A stretch of DNA of 64,000 nucleotides from Xestospongia bergquistia (taxonomy: Eukaryota; Porifera; Demospongiae; Haplosclerida; Petrosiidae), in the NCBI GenBank assembly GCA_963965975.1, contig OZ014411.1:24783249-24847248 (forward strand). Reading direction: 5' to 3'. How positions within the stretch are numbered: the stretch's first letter is position 1; each line of letters opens with the position of its first letter. A program made the translations under genes and the position numbers. The notes beneath the pieces are model-generated. The model had not been told where the DNA came from and searched no databases. It worked only from the letters and a program-made list of their open reading frames with translations. Positions 35,132 through 46,839 of this stretch are shown piece by piece.

Positions 35132-36596
35132 ATTCACTATTTAAGGCAATGGTTGCCGATGCATACTTTATACTCAATTGACTGTATAATATTCCAATTA
35201 ATAGACCTTGCATATGATAAGGTGCCTGTGCAATGAGGAGTTCATAAATAATTAAAAATAAGAAATAAGAAATCCTATTAAGGATTTGAGGCAGAATTAA
35301 CAACTCATACGGTAAAGGCTGTTCTATTTCCAAAAATACACAGAATATGACCTGCAATAGTGAAGAAATACTGGATAAAAAGATACCTAGACCAATACAC
35401 TTCAGCATTTTTGGTAACTTGTGAGAACAAAAAGGAAAAATTACAAATTGAAGACACAGTACACCAACAACAATAATTGAAACACTTATTGAGGTAGGGA
35501 AAACTAACACTATGCTTTCCATTAAATTAAGACTGATCTTAGTAGCATTTGTATCAATTGTCATATTGAATAATTTAATATACTCATGAGCTATTCCTGC
35601 TGTAGACTCATTGAAGTTATAACCAACTAAAGACAACAAGATAAGTAAAATGTTTTTAAAACTCCTCACGTCTTCCACTTGATCAGTTGTAAATGGTCCT
35701 CCATATCTCTCTTTAACTCGGTCTAACATTCCTGGAGGAGCTTCTCCATAAGTGAAAGCACTGCGTTGTAAAGGTCTCTTGTATTTAATAGCATATTTGA
35801 AGATGTTATAAATCTGTTTAGCAGCATTAACTGTAGGTGATGGCTCAATTACAATATGTCGTTTTATAAAACAAAGCATAAGAAGACCATTTACAGTTGT
35901 TAATATTGCAAAGATGAATAGAACTAATGTTATTATTGTTATATGGACTGACTGTCCGAAAGTTATCATCATTATTAAAATTAGAATACTAAAAAATGAT
36001 GGTAGATAAATTGTAAAGTTCTGACAATAAATGTAATATCTTAATTGAATTGATGAAGCAAACAGTAATTGGTCAGTACCAAGTTGAATAATGTTTGATT
36101 CAAACAAAGCCAATCCAAAGTAAACAGGCAAATTAAAAACATAGCGTGATATAAGTAGTGTGATATTACTATTACTATGATTATAAACAAAAGACAAGAT
36201 AAAAACAATTGCAGTACCAATTGCTATAAGAATAGTTCCAGCAAGCACAACTCGATATCGAATGAACCTATCACCAAGAAAGGCCAGAAATGGATAGAGA
36301 AGAAAATAACAATATATTGGTGCAGTTCTAATATCTGCATCCTTGGTATAAAAAGTATTAAATATCATCGTGTTAGATATGGATATAGGTATGTACATCA
36401 AAAAACTAAGTGTTAATATCAAATAACTACCTTTAGAAAGAGTAAAAGTCTTGTCACAGTAATTCCTGAATCTTTGCATTCTCGTTGGTCTACGAACTGA
36501 ACTGATGTCTAGTGATAAATTGCTTTCAGTGTCATCTTCACAAGATGAGAAACTGGAAGGTCTACGACTAGACGTAAATGGTAAAGAAATTGCCAT
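35115..36596 (-). pseudogene. POT/SLC15-like transporter, copy 5, 3'-truncated
   Basis: The 493-aa open frame from ATG 36596 (MAISLPFTSS) contains TM1 to TM11 and the conserved loop (SAFTYGEAPPGMLDRVKERY). The family sequence ends at ALNSEL; the last codons (YNLN) come from the joined R-repeat DNA. TM12 and the basic tail are lost. The first ~115 residues are almost identical to copy 2, while the KISLNLMES region resembles copies 1 and 4, so it is a mosaic. It may make a truncated protein, but loss of function is more likely. Confidence 0.75.
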
Positions 36597-37500
36597 CTTC
36601 TAAGTTTAATTGTGGGGTGAGCCCCACAATCGTCGGGTAATATATAAACAACAGAGGTAGCTGTGGACTGAACCATGAACTATAAAAAACCACACCTTTA
36701 CAATGAAAATTATTATTTCTACAGTAGAACCCTTTCGTATTTTTTTCACTTCAAATTTCACACAACATTCTACCATACCTTACTGAAGTACATAAGGAGT
36801 ACCTAAAAACTTAGAATATAACTTACTGTTATCATATTTTATAGCCAATCAATGAACAATCTTTCAAATATTCAGACATTCAATATGGGAAGCAGAATTA
36901 GTTCTACAAGCGTTTTTTTTTATTCCTAACTAACTATAGATACATGTCATTTAAAAAGACACACTGTATAGCAATACATTTAACAGCTAACAGATCATTC
37001 CAGTCACATGCAGGCTAAAATTTTGGCTGGCTACTTATATAAGGATTTTTGTATGGATTTGTGTATTCATCCCTACTTTGTTTCTTTCTTCTGGCATATC
37101 ATCGCAACATCTTTACTACTTTTTTAAAATCATAATAATTACATGTTCAATTTTGGGGGAGCCCTAAACTCATCAGGAGATACCTAAAACCTTGACCATT
37201 TACTGGACTGATCTCTGGACTGGACCATGGACTACAAATTTAAAAATAGATCTTTATATAGAGATTATTATATCTACATTATTATTACTAGTTTATTATC
37301 CATGCTGCAGACATGTGTGCATGACAGTAGAACAACTTTTAAAGGTTTAACTGAAAGCAACCAAGAAAACATCCAAATGTACATCCAGTTTTGACTATAT
37401 ATATAAATATGCTGTACTTTTTCATTGATATGATATATATATATAAAGCATGCACACAGGATAGTATAATAATTATAACTATAATTACACCTTTGCTTTG
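36597..37500. repeat. Upstream flank of copy 5, duplicate of 17624-18440
   Basis: Nearly the same as the upstream flank of copy 2, including an orphan 5' block at about 37150-37240. The two diverge at about 37390, where this copy has about 1 kb more. Confidence 0.7.
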
Positions 37501-38870
37501 TAAATTGTGATATACATATATGTAGGAACATATTAAGCTTGAATGATAATATTTTATGTGTTGTACATATATTGTAATGATTACACTGTTACAGAATTTT
37601 TATATCTCTTTTGACCTCATAACAAGAGTGGAAGTTTTCATATATGGATAGATGTTTGCATTTAACAAACAATAAACCTCTTGTTTCCAATGAAATTATT
37701 GACAGCACAACTTTGGTTCACTATATAGTAGTATGTACATTATATTCATACCAGCTAACAGAGGAAATCTAGAAGGAAAATATAACTTTAAAGTGTTTGA
37801 GTATAGCACTATTATGCATCAAGAAATTTCTCAATGAATTCAAAAACAATACAATATACAAAGAAGATTCAAGATAGTAGGGATGGCATTTATATCATAC
37901 CTACATAATTACTCAAGTGAGACAAAGAAGTAAAGAAATACACAAACAATCTAAATGACTTAAATAACGTCATTTGTTATTGCATTCTGTGCCTGTACTT
38001 TGATCCATTCCTAATATATATTCTGATAATCCACCCTTATGTCTAATTACATATAATAAGAGGTCTGCCATCTTCATCCCAATCTTCTAGAGCTGTGTCA
38101 CATACAGTTTATCTCTATTCATAAGTAAATACAGAAAGATCATCATGTACTAGCTCACAAAGTTCATATAGCCCAAATTTTTCAAATGCAAAACTTTATT
38201 TTGATCCATCAAGTTGTTATGAACATAAACAGTCTATGGGTCTTTTCAATCTTTTTCTGATCTTTGGTAGCTAATTGTCTCTCTAATAGTTTTTCCAAAT
38301 TTGATATTGATCATTGTAAATCTATCCATAATTATAAATTGAAGAACTCTAAGTCAGTCTTTCTAGCAAGTACTCTTTTCACAATAGTTCCATCAACAAC
38401 TAAGACATGGTCATAATTTTTCCATTTCCATTCTGCTAAATATATATTCATGTAATGTCCAAATTGTCCAAACATCTAGTTCATACTTTGGAATTGATAC
38501 AGGAACTGTTACTTTAATATCAGGGCGATATATATTTATTATAAACGGTTTCCTTAGAAGACATAAAGCCACACCATCATCTATTCCCTGACACTCATCA
38601 AGTAACATCTCATCTGATAGAGCTGTCTCTTGACAGTAAAGTGTCTGCTCATTAGCAGGTATATTTGTCTTCGTCTCTACTTCTTTTTAGAGTTGAGACA
38701 CTGTAAACTTATGAGGATATCATGAACAAATATTCCAACAGGGATGTTAGGTCCCCACAAATTACTACAGATCAACATTTTCAATTATCTGATGTTACGG
38801 CCATAACTTAAACTGCGTTCTATGGCACAAAGGAGAGATCAGATCAGAAGTGGGTGTTGCTTTTATATAT
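37501..38870 (-). pseudogene. Decayed multi-Ubl paralogue with 3' flank
   Basis: The antisense order Ubl1 (about 38860-38560), Ubl2 (about 38535-38330), Ubl3 (about 38280-38050) and downstream flank (37540-37760) parallels the gene at 8.8-13.2 kb. The open piece 38608-38411 reads LLDECQGIDDGVALCLLRKP then DIKVTVPVSIPKYELDVW, showing the native Ubl1-Ubl2 junction without the transposon. A CTC TAA nonsense change lies in Ubl1 (about 38689), and Ubl3 is frameshifted. Confidence 0.75.
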
Positions 38871-40378
38871 ATATAATCATTACTTTTGTTTTTGATTTCA
38901 TTTTTCATTTGGATTTAGTTATAGTTATGGTTATGTTTTGGTCCTGGAACAATGCCTTTAGTTAGTTCACAGGAAATTTTGGGGGTCTCTTTAAGATTTC
39001 TTTTAGTTAGTTATAAATAGTTAGGTTTTGGCCATTAAATTAAACAATTATTTTGTTTACTTCTCTCCTAGAAAAGTAGTATTAGTTGTCAATAGGTATT
39101 TTAGTTATTATATGTGGTTTAGTTGTTATAGACAGAGTGTTGTAAATTGAAATATCTAGACAGATGTACAAAAGTTCAAAGTTTTCTTTTGGTAATGTAT
39201 TCATTTTAGTGTTGTTTTAGTATATACTTACTAATTCTTGTATAGTAGCAGTTCTAATAATTGCTCATAAGTCATTCTAGCATGGCACTTGTTCTAGTAC
39301 TCAGCAAAAAGTTAATTCTAGTACAGTACTAGTTCTAGTAGTTCTAGTACTTGAAGTTACGTTAAAGTATAATAATGTTAATCTATTAATTTTTATCTAT
39401 TCATCAATTTATTAACTCACTAACAAAAACACTTATTCATTATAATCCCTCCATACATTTGTTTTCTTTCCGTCCATATTTATTGATCAATTCATCCAGC
39501 CATCAACCATGCCAAGCTCTTTATAATTAGTTTTCATCAATTGAACATCCACACCTTATATATGCTACAGTTAAAAATTAATTATATACATTTGTAGTTA
39601 TATATGACTCTCTGCTTCTTAATTTATGTTGTGAAGAGATCTGTTGAAATTATGATGGCCAAGGAACAACATGCAAAAATCTGATGTCTTAAAGCATAAT
39701 AGGATATCAATGACAATTTTGAAAAATTGCTGTTTGTGCAGGATCACTAACAGTTCGGAGGGTTGAATTGACATTAAACATCTGAAAAATTTACATTATG
39801 ATATATTGCTCTAATAGGTATGTGCTCACAAATTATATCCACAACATACACTAAAGGACATTATAAAAATGAATCTCACTATAGGTTCATATCATTCGTA
39901 TTGATAGACCTATATGTAGTTGACCGTCTAACCACTTGATAATTAGGTAATAAATAATATTGGTGTAATAAACCTTGAACCTACATGTATTAATTATATA
40001 TTCATTATGTAATTATGACGTCATGCATCGATTATAAAACCGCATGCTTTTAGTAAGTTGTCATAGCTGTCTTATTGCTACAGTTGTTATAGTTATCATT
40101 ATCGTTATTATTACTATTGTCATTGGGTCAGTTGTCAGTTGTATCAATAGCTGGCTTAGTAATTTTTCGAGTCCTCTGGTCAAGTTTGTGACTACTACGT
40201 TCTATAATTCTTCTCCAATCACTCGGTAGGAGGGCAATAGATACATTTTTGGGGAGTGGCTGTTAAACTTAGCGAAGCAAAATATAATATCCAACATTTA
40301 TGGTAAGTTTTATTTTATTTATGGTTAGTATACTTATTTTGTTATGCCTCAATTAGTGCAATTTGTTTCACTTGAATC
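38871..40378. other. Intergenic stretch upstream of the death-domain/SH2 gene
   Basis: 38871-39400 duplicates 18936-19450. The rest is unique. A TATAAA at 40033-40038 could be a core promoter element for the next gene. A hydrophobic ORF at 40044-40229 is low complexity (ATT/GTT-rich) and not called. Confidence 0.4.
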
Positions 40379-43300
40379 ATGGCTGATTCTGTACTACTAC
40401 AAGCTAATAAAGGTAGTAAATATCAATATATTTATTCATTCTATATTACAAATATTGGTCGAAGTAATCTATTTAATGTTAATTTTTTAATATTCACAGA
40501 TACTACTCAGCCAATTTGTGAAGAAAGGCTGGAGGAAAAATGCCAAGACAATTTGTTTGTTGCTCTAAGTACTCGTATCACTCATTTTGATAAGATAGCA
40601 TTTCATTTAGAGTTAACGCAGGCTGATATTGAGCAGATTAGACGAGACAAAGATCGTGAACAAGCACGAATATTAGCTGTCTTGTGGAAGTGGAGAGCAA
40701 GACGTGGAAATTATGCCACATACTCAGCTTTATTGACTGCTTTTATGGAAATGGATGACCGTGAAGTGGCTGAATTCATTGAGGAATATGTCAGAAAATG
40801 TAGTGGACCATTATCATCAACAAAAATGCCATTTACACCAGAGAAAACGGAAGAGAAATTTCTCAATTGGGAAAAGTTGACAGATAATGAAAGAGAACGT
40901 ATTAAGAATGAGCTTCAAGAAGAAAATAATTTAGTACGTGAGAAATTTGCTTGCCTTTTTATTGATATACTCAACTCATTTGAACAAAAACAAGTGCAAT
41001 ACATGAAACTTAAGATATTTTTGCAGTTGTCCCTTAGAATTTACTCACATAAAGTCATCTTTCCTGACCTTGAAGCAGCTGAAAGCCTGATGAATGTATT
41101 TAGCTTTCTTAGTAATCACTGTTCCTGGTACAATTTTGAGGTTCTTGAGAGTGTTGTCAAGAAATTCGGAAGCATTGATGACGAGAGATTACTTTCTGTC
41201 TATATTGAAGGCATCCTTAAGCCATATCTTGAAAGATCCATTTTTGAAATTCCACCAGATTCTTTAGGTGCTAACTGTGACCCTGCTACTCTACAACGAG
41301 TTTACTTAAAACTACCAGATGACCTGGTTCCTTCTGGTTGTGATATTAAACTGATACAGACTAAGTTAGCAAAACGAATGGGTATACCCACATCAATCCT
41401 ACAACTTCAGTCATATTGTACTGGATGTATTGAACTTGAATTTATTATTGAAAGAGTATACTTGACTGATCTTCCTGATGACATTCCATTTTTTATAGAT
41501 ACTATTTGGGATGATAACAAGCAAGTTTATTTTATCAATGCAGACATTTTGACAATTTTGTGAGTATTGGAAATAATAATAATTATTACTAAACAGCACT
41601 AACACTTTTTAATTAAATAATGATAACATCATGTCTAAAATAAGATCTATGTATTTTTACAAACTAGTTCTTAATGGTGTCTTCCCTATATATAGGTTTT
41701 TTGATCACAATGTAAAAGGAGAATTGTCTGTTGTTCATAAACTACTTAATGTGAAGAAAACAAAAATTGATGATTACAATGAAGAAAAAGGAAAGCATTA
41801 CAGTAAGTTCACTAAAACTATAATACCTATGAAGATAGTTCTGATCAACACTGTTAATACTGTCTGGTAATGCTGTTGAGCACCTATAGAGGGAGAGCTA
41901 CCAGAAAAAAGATAAAAAGCTTTGTAACTGACGACATACCTTAAAGTATTTGTGTTCAAAGATTACAAAAGTCTATCTTGTAAGATATAGAGTTTTAGCA
42001 ATGATGTTATCTTGATTATGGTTAGTCTACCTAAACCTCTCAAAATTTATCAACCTAATACATTGTAAGGATTAATATGTTACTAATTTGTAGCTTGCAT
42101 TGGTGGAACATTATGGAATTCAAAATTCTTGTGAATTGCTCACAATATAACTTGTTACTTTTGTAATAGTATACTATACCAGCAAACTAACCAAACTTTA
42201 CCAACAAAGGAGTTTGTCTCTTACAAAATGTTTAGAAACTTTATTATCTATGCTATATATGCTTACAAATGATAACGTTAAGCATGTGTTGTCTAATGCC
42301 AGTATGACTGACTCCTTAATTAGTACAAGCAATTTGTATAAATTACACTAAGTGGATGATCACTATATAATTATAGTAAAGTTATATAAACAACTAATGT
42401 CTCAACATCCATGCTAAACTTTTGTGTAAAGGCTGTTATTACAGAATTTATGATAGGACAACTCTAAATACCACTTCTTTGTTCAGTTACATAAATTGTA
42501 CAATTCAAAATGAAAAAAGTACACGTGTCATTGATTATTTTTCAATGTATTGTATAAGGTGATGTATGCAACCAATAACAATGCATTTTGTATGAAATTA
42601 TTAATGCTAATTTCACCTCTATATATTTCCCTCTTAAATATACTGTAAACATGTGTACACCATGCACAATTAGCTAAAAAATTGGTAAGTTTAGGGCTTA
42701 CCATAAGCTACAGCAATTTAATGGGTGTGTCTATAAGTTTATGTATTATTCTAATTACAATAAACCATGACTTGATAATGAATAAAAATTAAAAGATAGC
42801 TGTAACTAAGTGTATTGAGATGACCTTCAACTCTCCATAGAATGCTAAAACAATTAATGAGTCTGTCTATTTGATGTAAAGATCCACTGTAAATAGTGGT
42901 ATGTCATTTTTACATATCAATTTGTTGTTCCAGGTTCACGTTACTTATTGGTTATATGGTAATAAATAAGATACCTAAACAGATCTACAATGTATATATA
43001 CATATAATGGTTAAATCATCATAATTAGTTCATTACTTGTCTAGACTAATGACTCTAATTGTTTATAATACTGTAAGGTTTAGCATCCATATATGACATG
43101 GATTCTAATTAAATTCACTTCCATATGGCTATATAATAGATAGTTAATGTATGCTAGTACATTAACTATATAAGCATTATATCTGATGGTGCTCCTACTT
43201 GCATATAGCTAGTTTTAGTATGTCACATATCTCTACTAAATCCATGTTTCAGTAAATTTAAGCAGCTATTACACAATACCAGGAGCACATGATGAAAAGC

Positions 43301-43726
43301 GTAAGAGAGTAGTTGTTGAATTGCCCCATGATTCATTCCCACTGTACTGGAAATACTATATTTAGACATCAAATGACAATCCTGGGAATGAAAATGGGGA
43401 GGCATACTGCTTGCTGCTAGTTTAAATTTACATCCAACTTTGCTTTTTAGAAAGGTCTCCTAGGTTAGCAGCATGAGTTCTATCACATATTACACCAGAT
43501 CATTGCATGGTCATCAAGAGTTGTAATCATCAACACAGACGAGGTTATAATACAGTTTATTTTCAGCTTAAGTCTCTTCTTTTGTACTAGAAGAGTACTT
43601 CTTTTGTGTATATTACAGTATTTGTTATGTCAATATTTAGCAAAGCAATTTATTTTTATTATACATGAACAAAATGTTGACTGTTAAGAAAATTAAATTA
43701 TTAATAATTGAAAATAGTAAGTGTAG

Positions 43727-43788
<62 letters not shown>

Positions 43789-46650
43789 CAATGTACATAT
43801 ATGTCAGCCTTTCATACAACATTTTTGCAGATTTGCTTACCTAGCCATGATTGGAATGTAACCAAACAATCTCTATTATCTAGGAGATTCACACTTCTTC
43901 ACATTTACCATTTCATCATGTGTTCCTGACAGTTATGGGGCAGTGTTTGTGTCAAAATTAAGCAATTTATACAAAAATTAATTAATTATGTTAAGGATTT
44001 ATAAATCCTACAATAAATATGATAAATGCTAACAGAGATTTGTAAATACATGTGGAACTTTATAAATAATGTTAGAAATTTGTAAAACTGTCACAAATTT
44101 TTTAAAAAAGGATGTATTAATACTGTCAAGATAACAATAAGCAATGCTAATAATTTATTAATTCTGCAATTATTTTTAAATAGACCTTAGAATTTTAAAA
44201 TACTTCTGAGAATTTATAAATATTGTTAGCAACTTATAAATACTGTAATTAATTTTAAATACACCTAGGAAATTATACTGTTATCTTGATAGTATTGATA
44301 AAATCCTTGAGTTGTTATAAATATGGATTAATAAATATAGTACTGTTTGTAACTTTTCCAAGAGGGTTAAAAATACTTGAGGGTGCTCTCATCTATGTAG
44401 TCATTCTGTCTATCACTCCTTAACTATAGAATCTATAAAATACTAGCATTGTTTATATTGTTATCTTGATAGTATTAATAAATCCTTGAGTTGTTATAAA
44501 TTCCTGAGAGTCTTTATAAACCTCTAATATTATTTATAAATTCCTGCATGTATTTATAAATCTCTTAGGATTATTATATTTATTGTAGAATTTATAAATC
44601 CTTACACGTAATTATATATGTATAATTTATTTTGATTTGGACATAAACAGTGCCCCATATGACAGTAGCATATAAGGAGTCATTATCATGTATGAAACTC
44701 ACATAACAAAATCATATGTTATAGTGGAATTGATTATAATTCTTGTACTATACTTAATTTCACTGCAAGGAATATACATATCATATATATCTACTTCTAG
44801 TTAGGTTTCCATTACGTTTATGTTGTTTAACTTCAATATTTTAATTTGAATTATATTATCTCAATTAGAATAATCTTGATATTGCACTAAATTATATTTC
44901 AGGTCAAATTACAACATCATCTTGCCTACATGATATTGAAATGGAACACTTAATACAATCTGTTGAAGATATTGAAATGTCTTCACCTATTTCCCAAAAT
45001 GGTATGGAAACAAAAGTAACTTTTAGGTTAAAAATATTTCTTTTAGAATTATAATATTCTTTGCTTATACTATTTATCATTAATTCACTATAATCTAGAA
45101 TTTTACAAACAGTTAGAAGTTACTTCTCTCGAAGATTCTTATGTAACACTTTATCCACCGCTCATAGCTGATCATAGTTGTATTAAGGAAGACAGTGACA
45201 AACCTTTACAGAAAAGGTCATTCCCACATACATATATTTCAATATTAAAATTGTAATATTACATGTCCAGCTTAATCCTTTATGAAACTGATGATTCTCT
45301 TTGTTGGTCTTAAAGCAACTTCAATGTTGTTTCTTTACTCTATATAGCATATTTGGCACTATTAAGAATGCAGAAACATCCGCAGATGGAGAGTACGATT
45401 ATCCTTTAGGAATGGCTGGATTTATTAAGTATGTTCTTATCTGTTTTCTATCAAATGTCAATTTATGATTATATTTTATCACATAATTTTACATCTTATT
45501 ATCATCTAAGTGTTATTGTTTAATCTGCATGTCTGTAGATCCGAAAAGGAGCCGTTAAGTGACAAAAAACAGAAGATGCCAGAATCAATTCCTCCTCCAT
45601 TACCACCTAAAATACAGGTTTGGATATATTATAATTATTAATCCTTTTGAATTTGATATTTGCTCTTATCTCTGATGTACAAAAGGTTTTTAGTAATGAA
45701 AAAAAAGAGAAGATGCCAGAATCAATTCTTCCTCCATTACCACCTAAAATACAGGTTTGGATATACTATAATTATTAATCCTTTAAGGTTTGATTTTTTG
45801 CTCTTACCTCTGATGTACAGAAGATTCTTAGTATGGTCATTAAAAATCTATAAATTTAATAAAATACTTGGCTTATCATAAATTCCTCCTTAAATTTTAT
45901 AGTAATTTTTACATTTTTTTAATTCTTTATTTTGTAATACATCTTACGTCAAGCATGTTTGTATAGTCTTTAAGTAATAATGTGTTAATTATTAGGAATT
46001 TTCTGAAGAGAGAAGAAAGTGGTATGTGGATTGTACTAGGTATGTAAGTAATGCATTTTAATTATATCAGTAAATTAACTTCTAATTATTGAGGGCACTA
46101 AGTATGAATTTATGATTTACAGTCAACAAGCCGAAAAACTCATTCGCAAGAAAAGGGCTGGTACATTTCTTTGTCGGCCTTCAGAAAAGACAAAGATGTG
46201 TTCAAATGGTGCATTGCATACTCATACCATAGTTGTTATGTAAGTTAATTAGTTACATATTTCCTTGTAATCATGCAGTTTTAAAATTTAATTTTAGTTT
46301 CTTCTTTTATATCGTTATTAAACTTCTCAATAAGGACATTAATCCAACCTTTATACATATATTTTTTAACAAAGACATGAATTGTTGTTCATGTTTCATT
46401 AAAAATATTTAACTACATTCTCTAAATAACAATTCCTTTTTACAAGGTCACTATGTTTCTATTTAATTTGTTATATAGGTCTGACAGAGTTAGGCAGTGG
46501 AAAGTATTTTATCATGACAACAAGTATGGACTTAACATTCCTTGTCTTCATAACTCACTTGAAGATTTGATACAATACCATGTTATCTATCCTTTAGTTC
46601 CTGATGGAACATCAGATGTTAAACTAGTTTTTCCAATTAACATTGTGTGA
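40379..46650 (+). CDS. Death-domain/SH2 fusion adapter (11 exons, 659 aa, predicted)
   Basis: Exons by GT-AG and phase: 40379-40412, 40500-41559, 41696-41802, 44903-45001, 45099-45216, 45348-45428, 45539-45617, 45686-45754, 45996-46039, 46123-46239, 46479-46650; the total of 1980 nt closes in frame. Residues ~20-111 form a death domain (LEEKCQDNLFVAL … QIRRDKDREQARILAVLWKW … EFIEEYVRK). About 190-364 is a helix-rich region (WYNFEVLESVVKKFGSIDDE … YIEGILKPYL) that I recall from sponge death-domain proteins only. About 510-549 holds two proline-rich PPPLPPKIQ/LPPLPPKIQ exons. About 555-655 is an SH2 domain (GTFLCRPS with R582 at the phosphotyrosine position, RQWKVFYHDNKYGLNIP, SLEDLIQYH), closest in pattern to the C-terminal SH2 of PI3K p85. 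A TGA at 41561 would end a shorter death-domain form, but it overlaps a GTGAGT donor. It would couple tyrosine phosphorylation to death-fold assembly (inference). Confidence 0.78.
43730..43782. repeat. (AT)n microsatellite
   Basis: About 50 bases of uninterrupted AT dinucleotide. The ORF on the minus strand through it (Ile-Tyr repeats) is an artefact. Confidence 0.95.
43934..44659. mobile_element. Non-autonomous TIR element, 7-bp target duplication
   Basis: Flanked by TGACAGT (43927-43933 and 44660-44666). The ends TATGGGGCAGTGTTTGTGTC and (reverse complement) TATGGGGCACTGTTTATGTC form TIRs. The 726-bp interior is built of irregular TTATAAAT-centred repeats and two copies of a GTTATCTTGATAGTATT-type unit (about 44280 and 44460), with an inverted one near 44125. 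No ORF. The superfamily is unassigned. Confidence 0.75.
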
Positions 46651-46839
46651 ACAATTATAATTTTAATGATAAATATTTAATTAACCTTTCTACATCATGA
46701 CCAGTTTAATAAGTAGTCACATGAAGTATATATCTATAAAGTAGTCTCTTCTGTGACATATTAAAGCACTTTGTAGCTAGTCTCACAAAATGTTTTTTTA
46801 ATTACCAATCAGATATGAGAAAAGCACATTTGCAAATCA

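Larger units (their letters stand above)
41803..44902 (+). other. Large intron 3 of the death-domain/SH2 gene
   Basis: 3.1 kb without a supported gene. Contains a pure (AT)n tract (about 43730-43782) and a transposable element (43934-44659). The decayed paralogue at 32.5 kb has almost none of it, so it expanded here or was lost there. Confidence 0.55.

Noticed and set aside
40044-40229. Hydrophobic 61-aa ORF upstream of the death-domain gene
   Set aside because: Low-complexity ATT/GTT-rich sequence; probably the 5' leader or promoter region.
43637-43822. ORF of alternating Ile-Tyr on the minus strand
   Set aside because: Pure (AT)n microsatellite read in frame.
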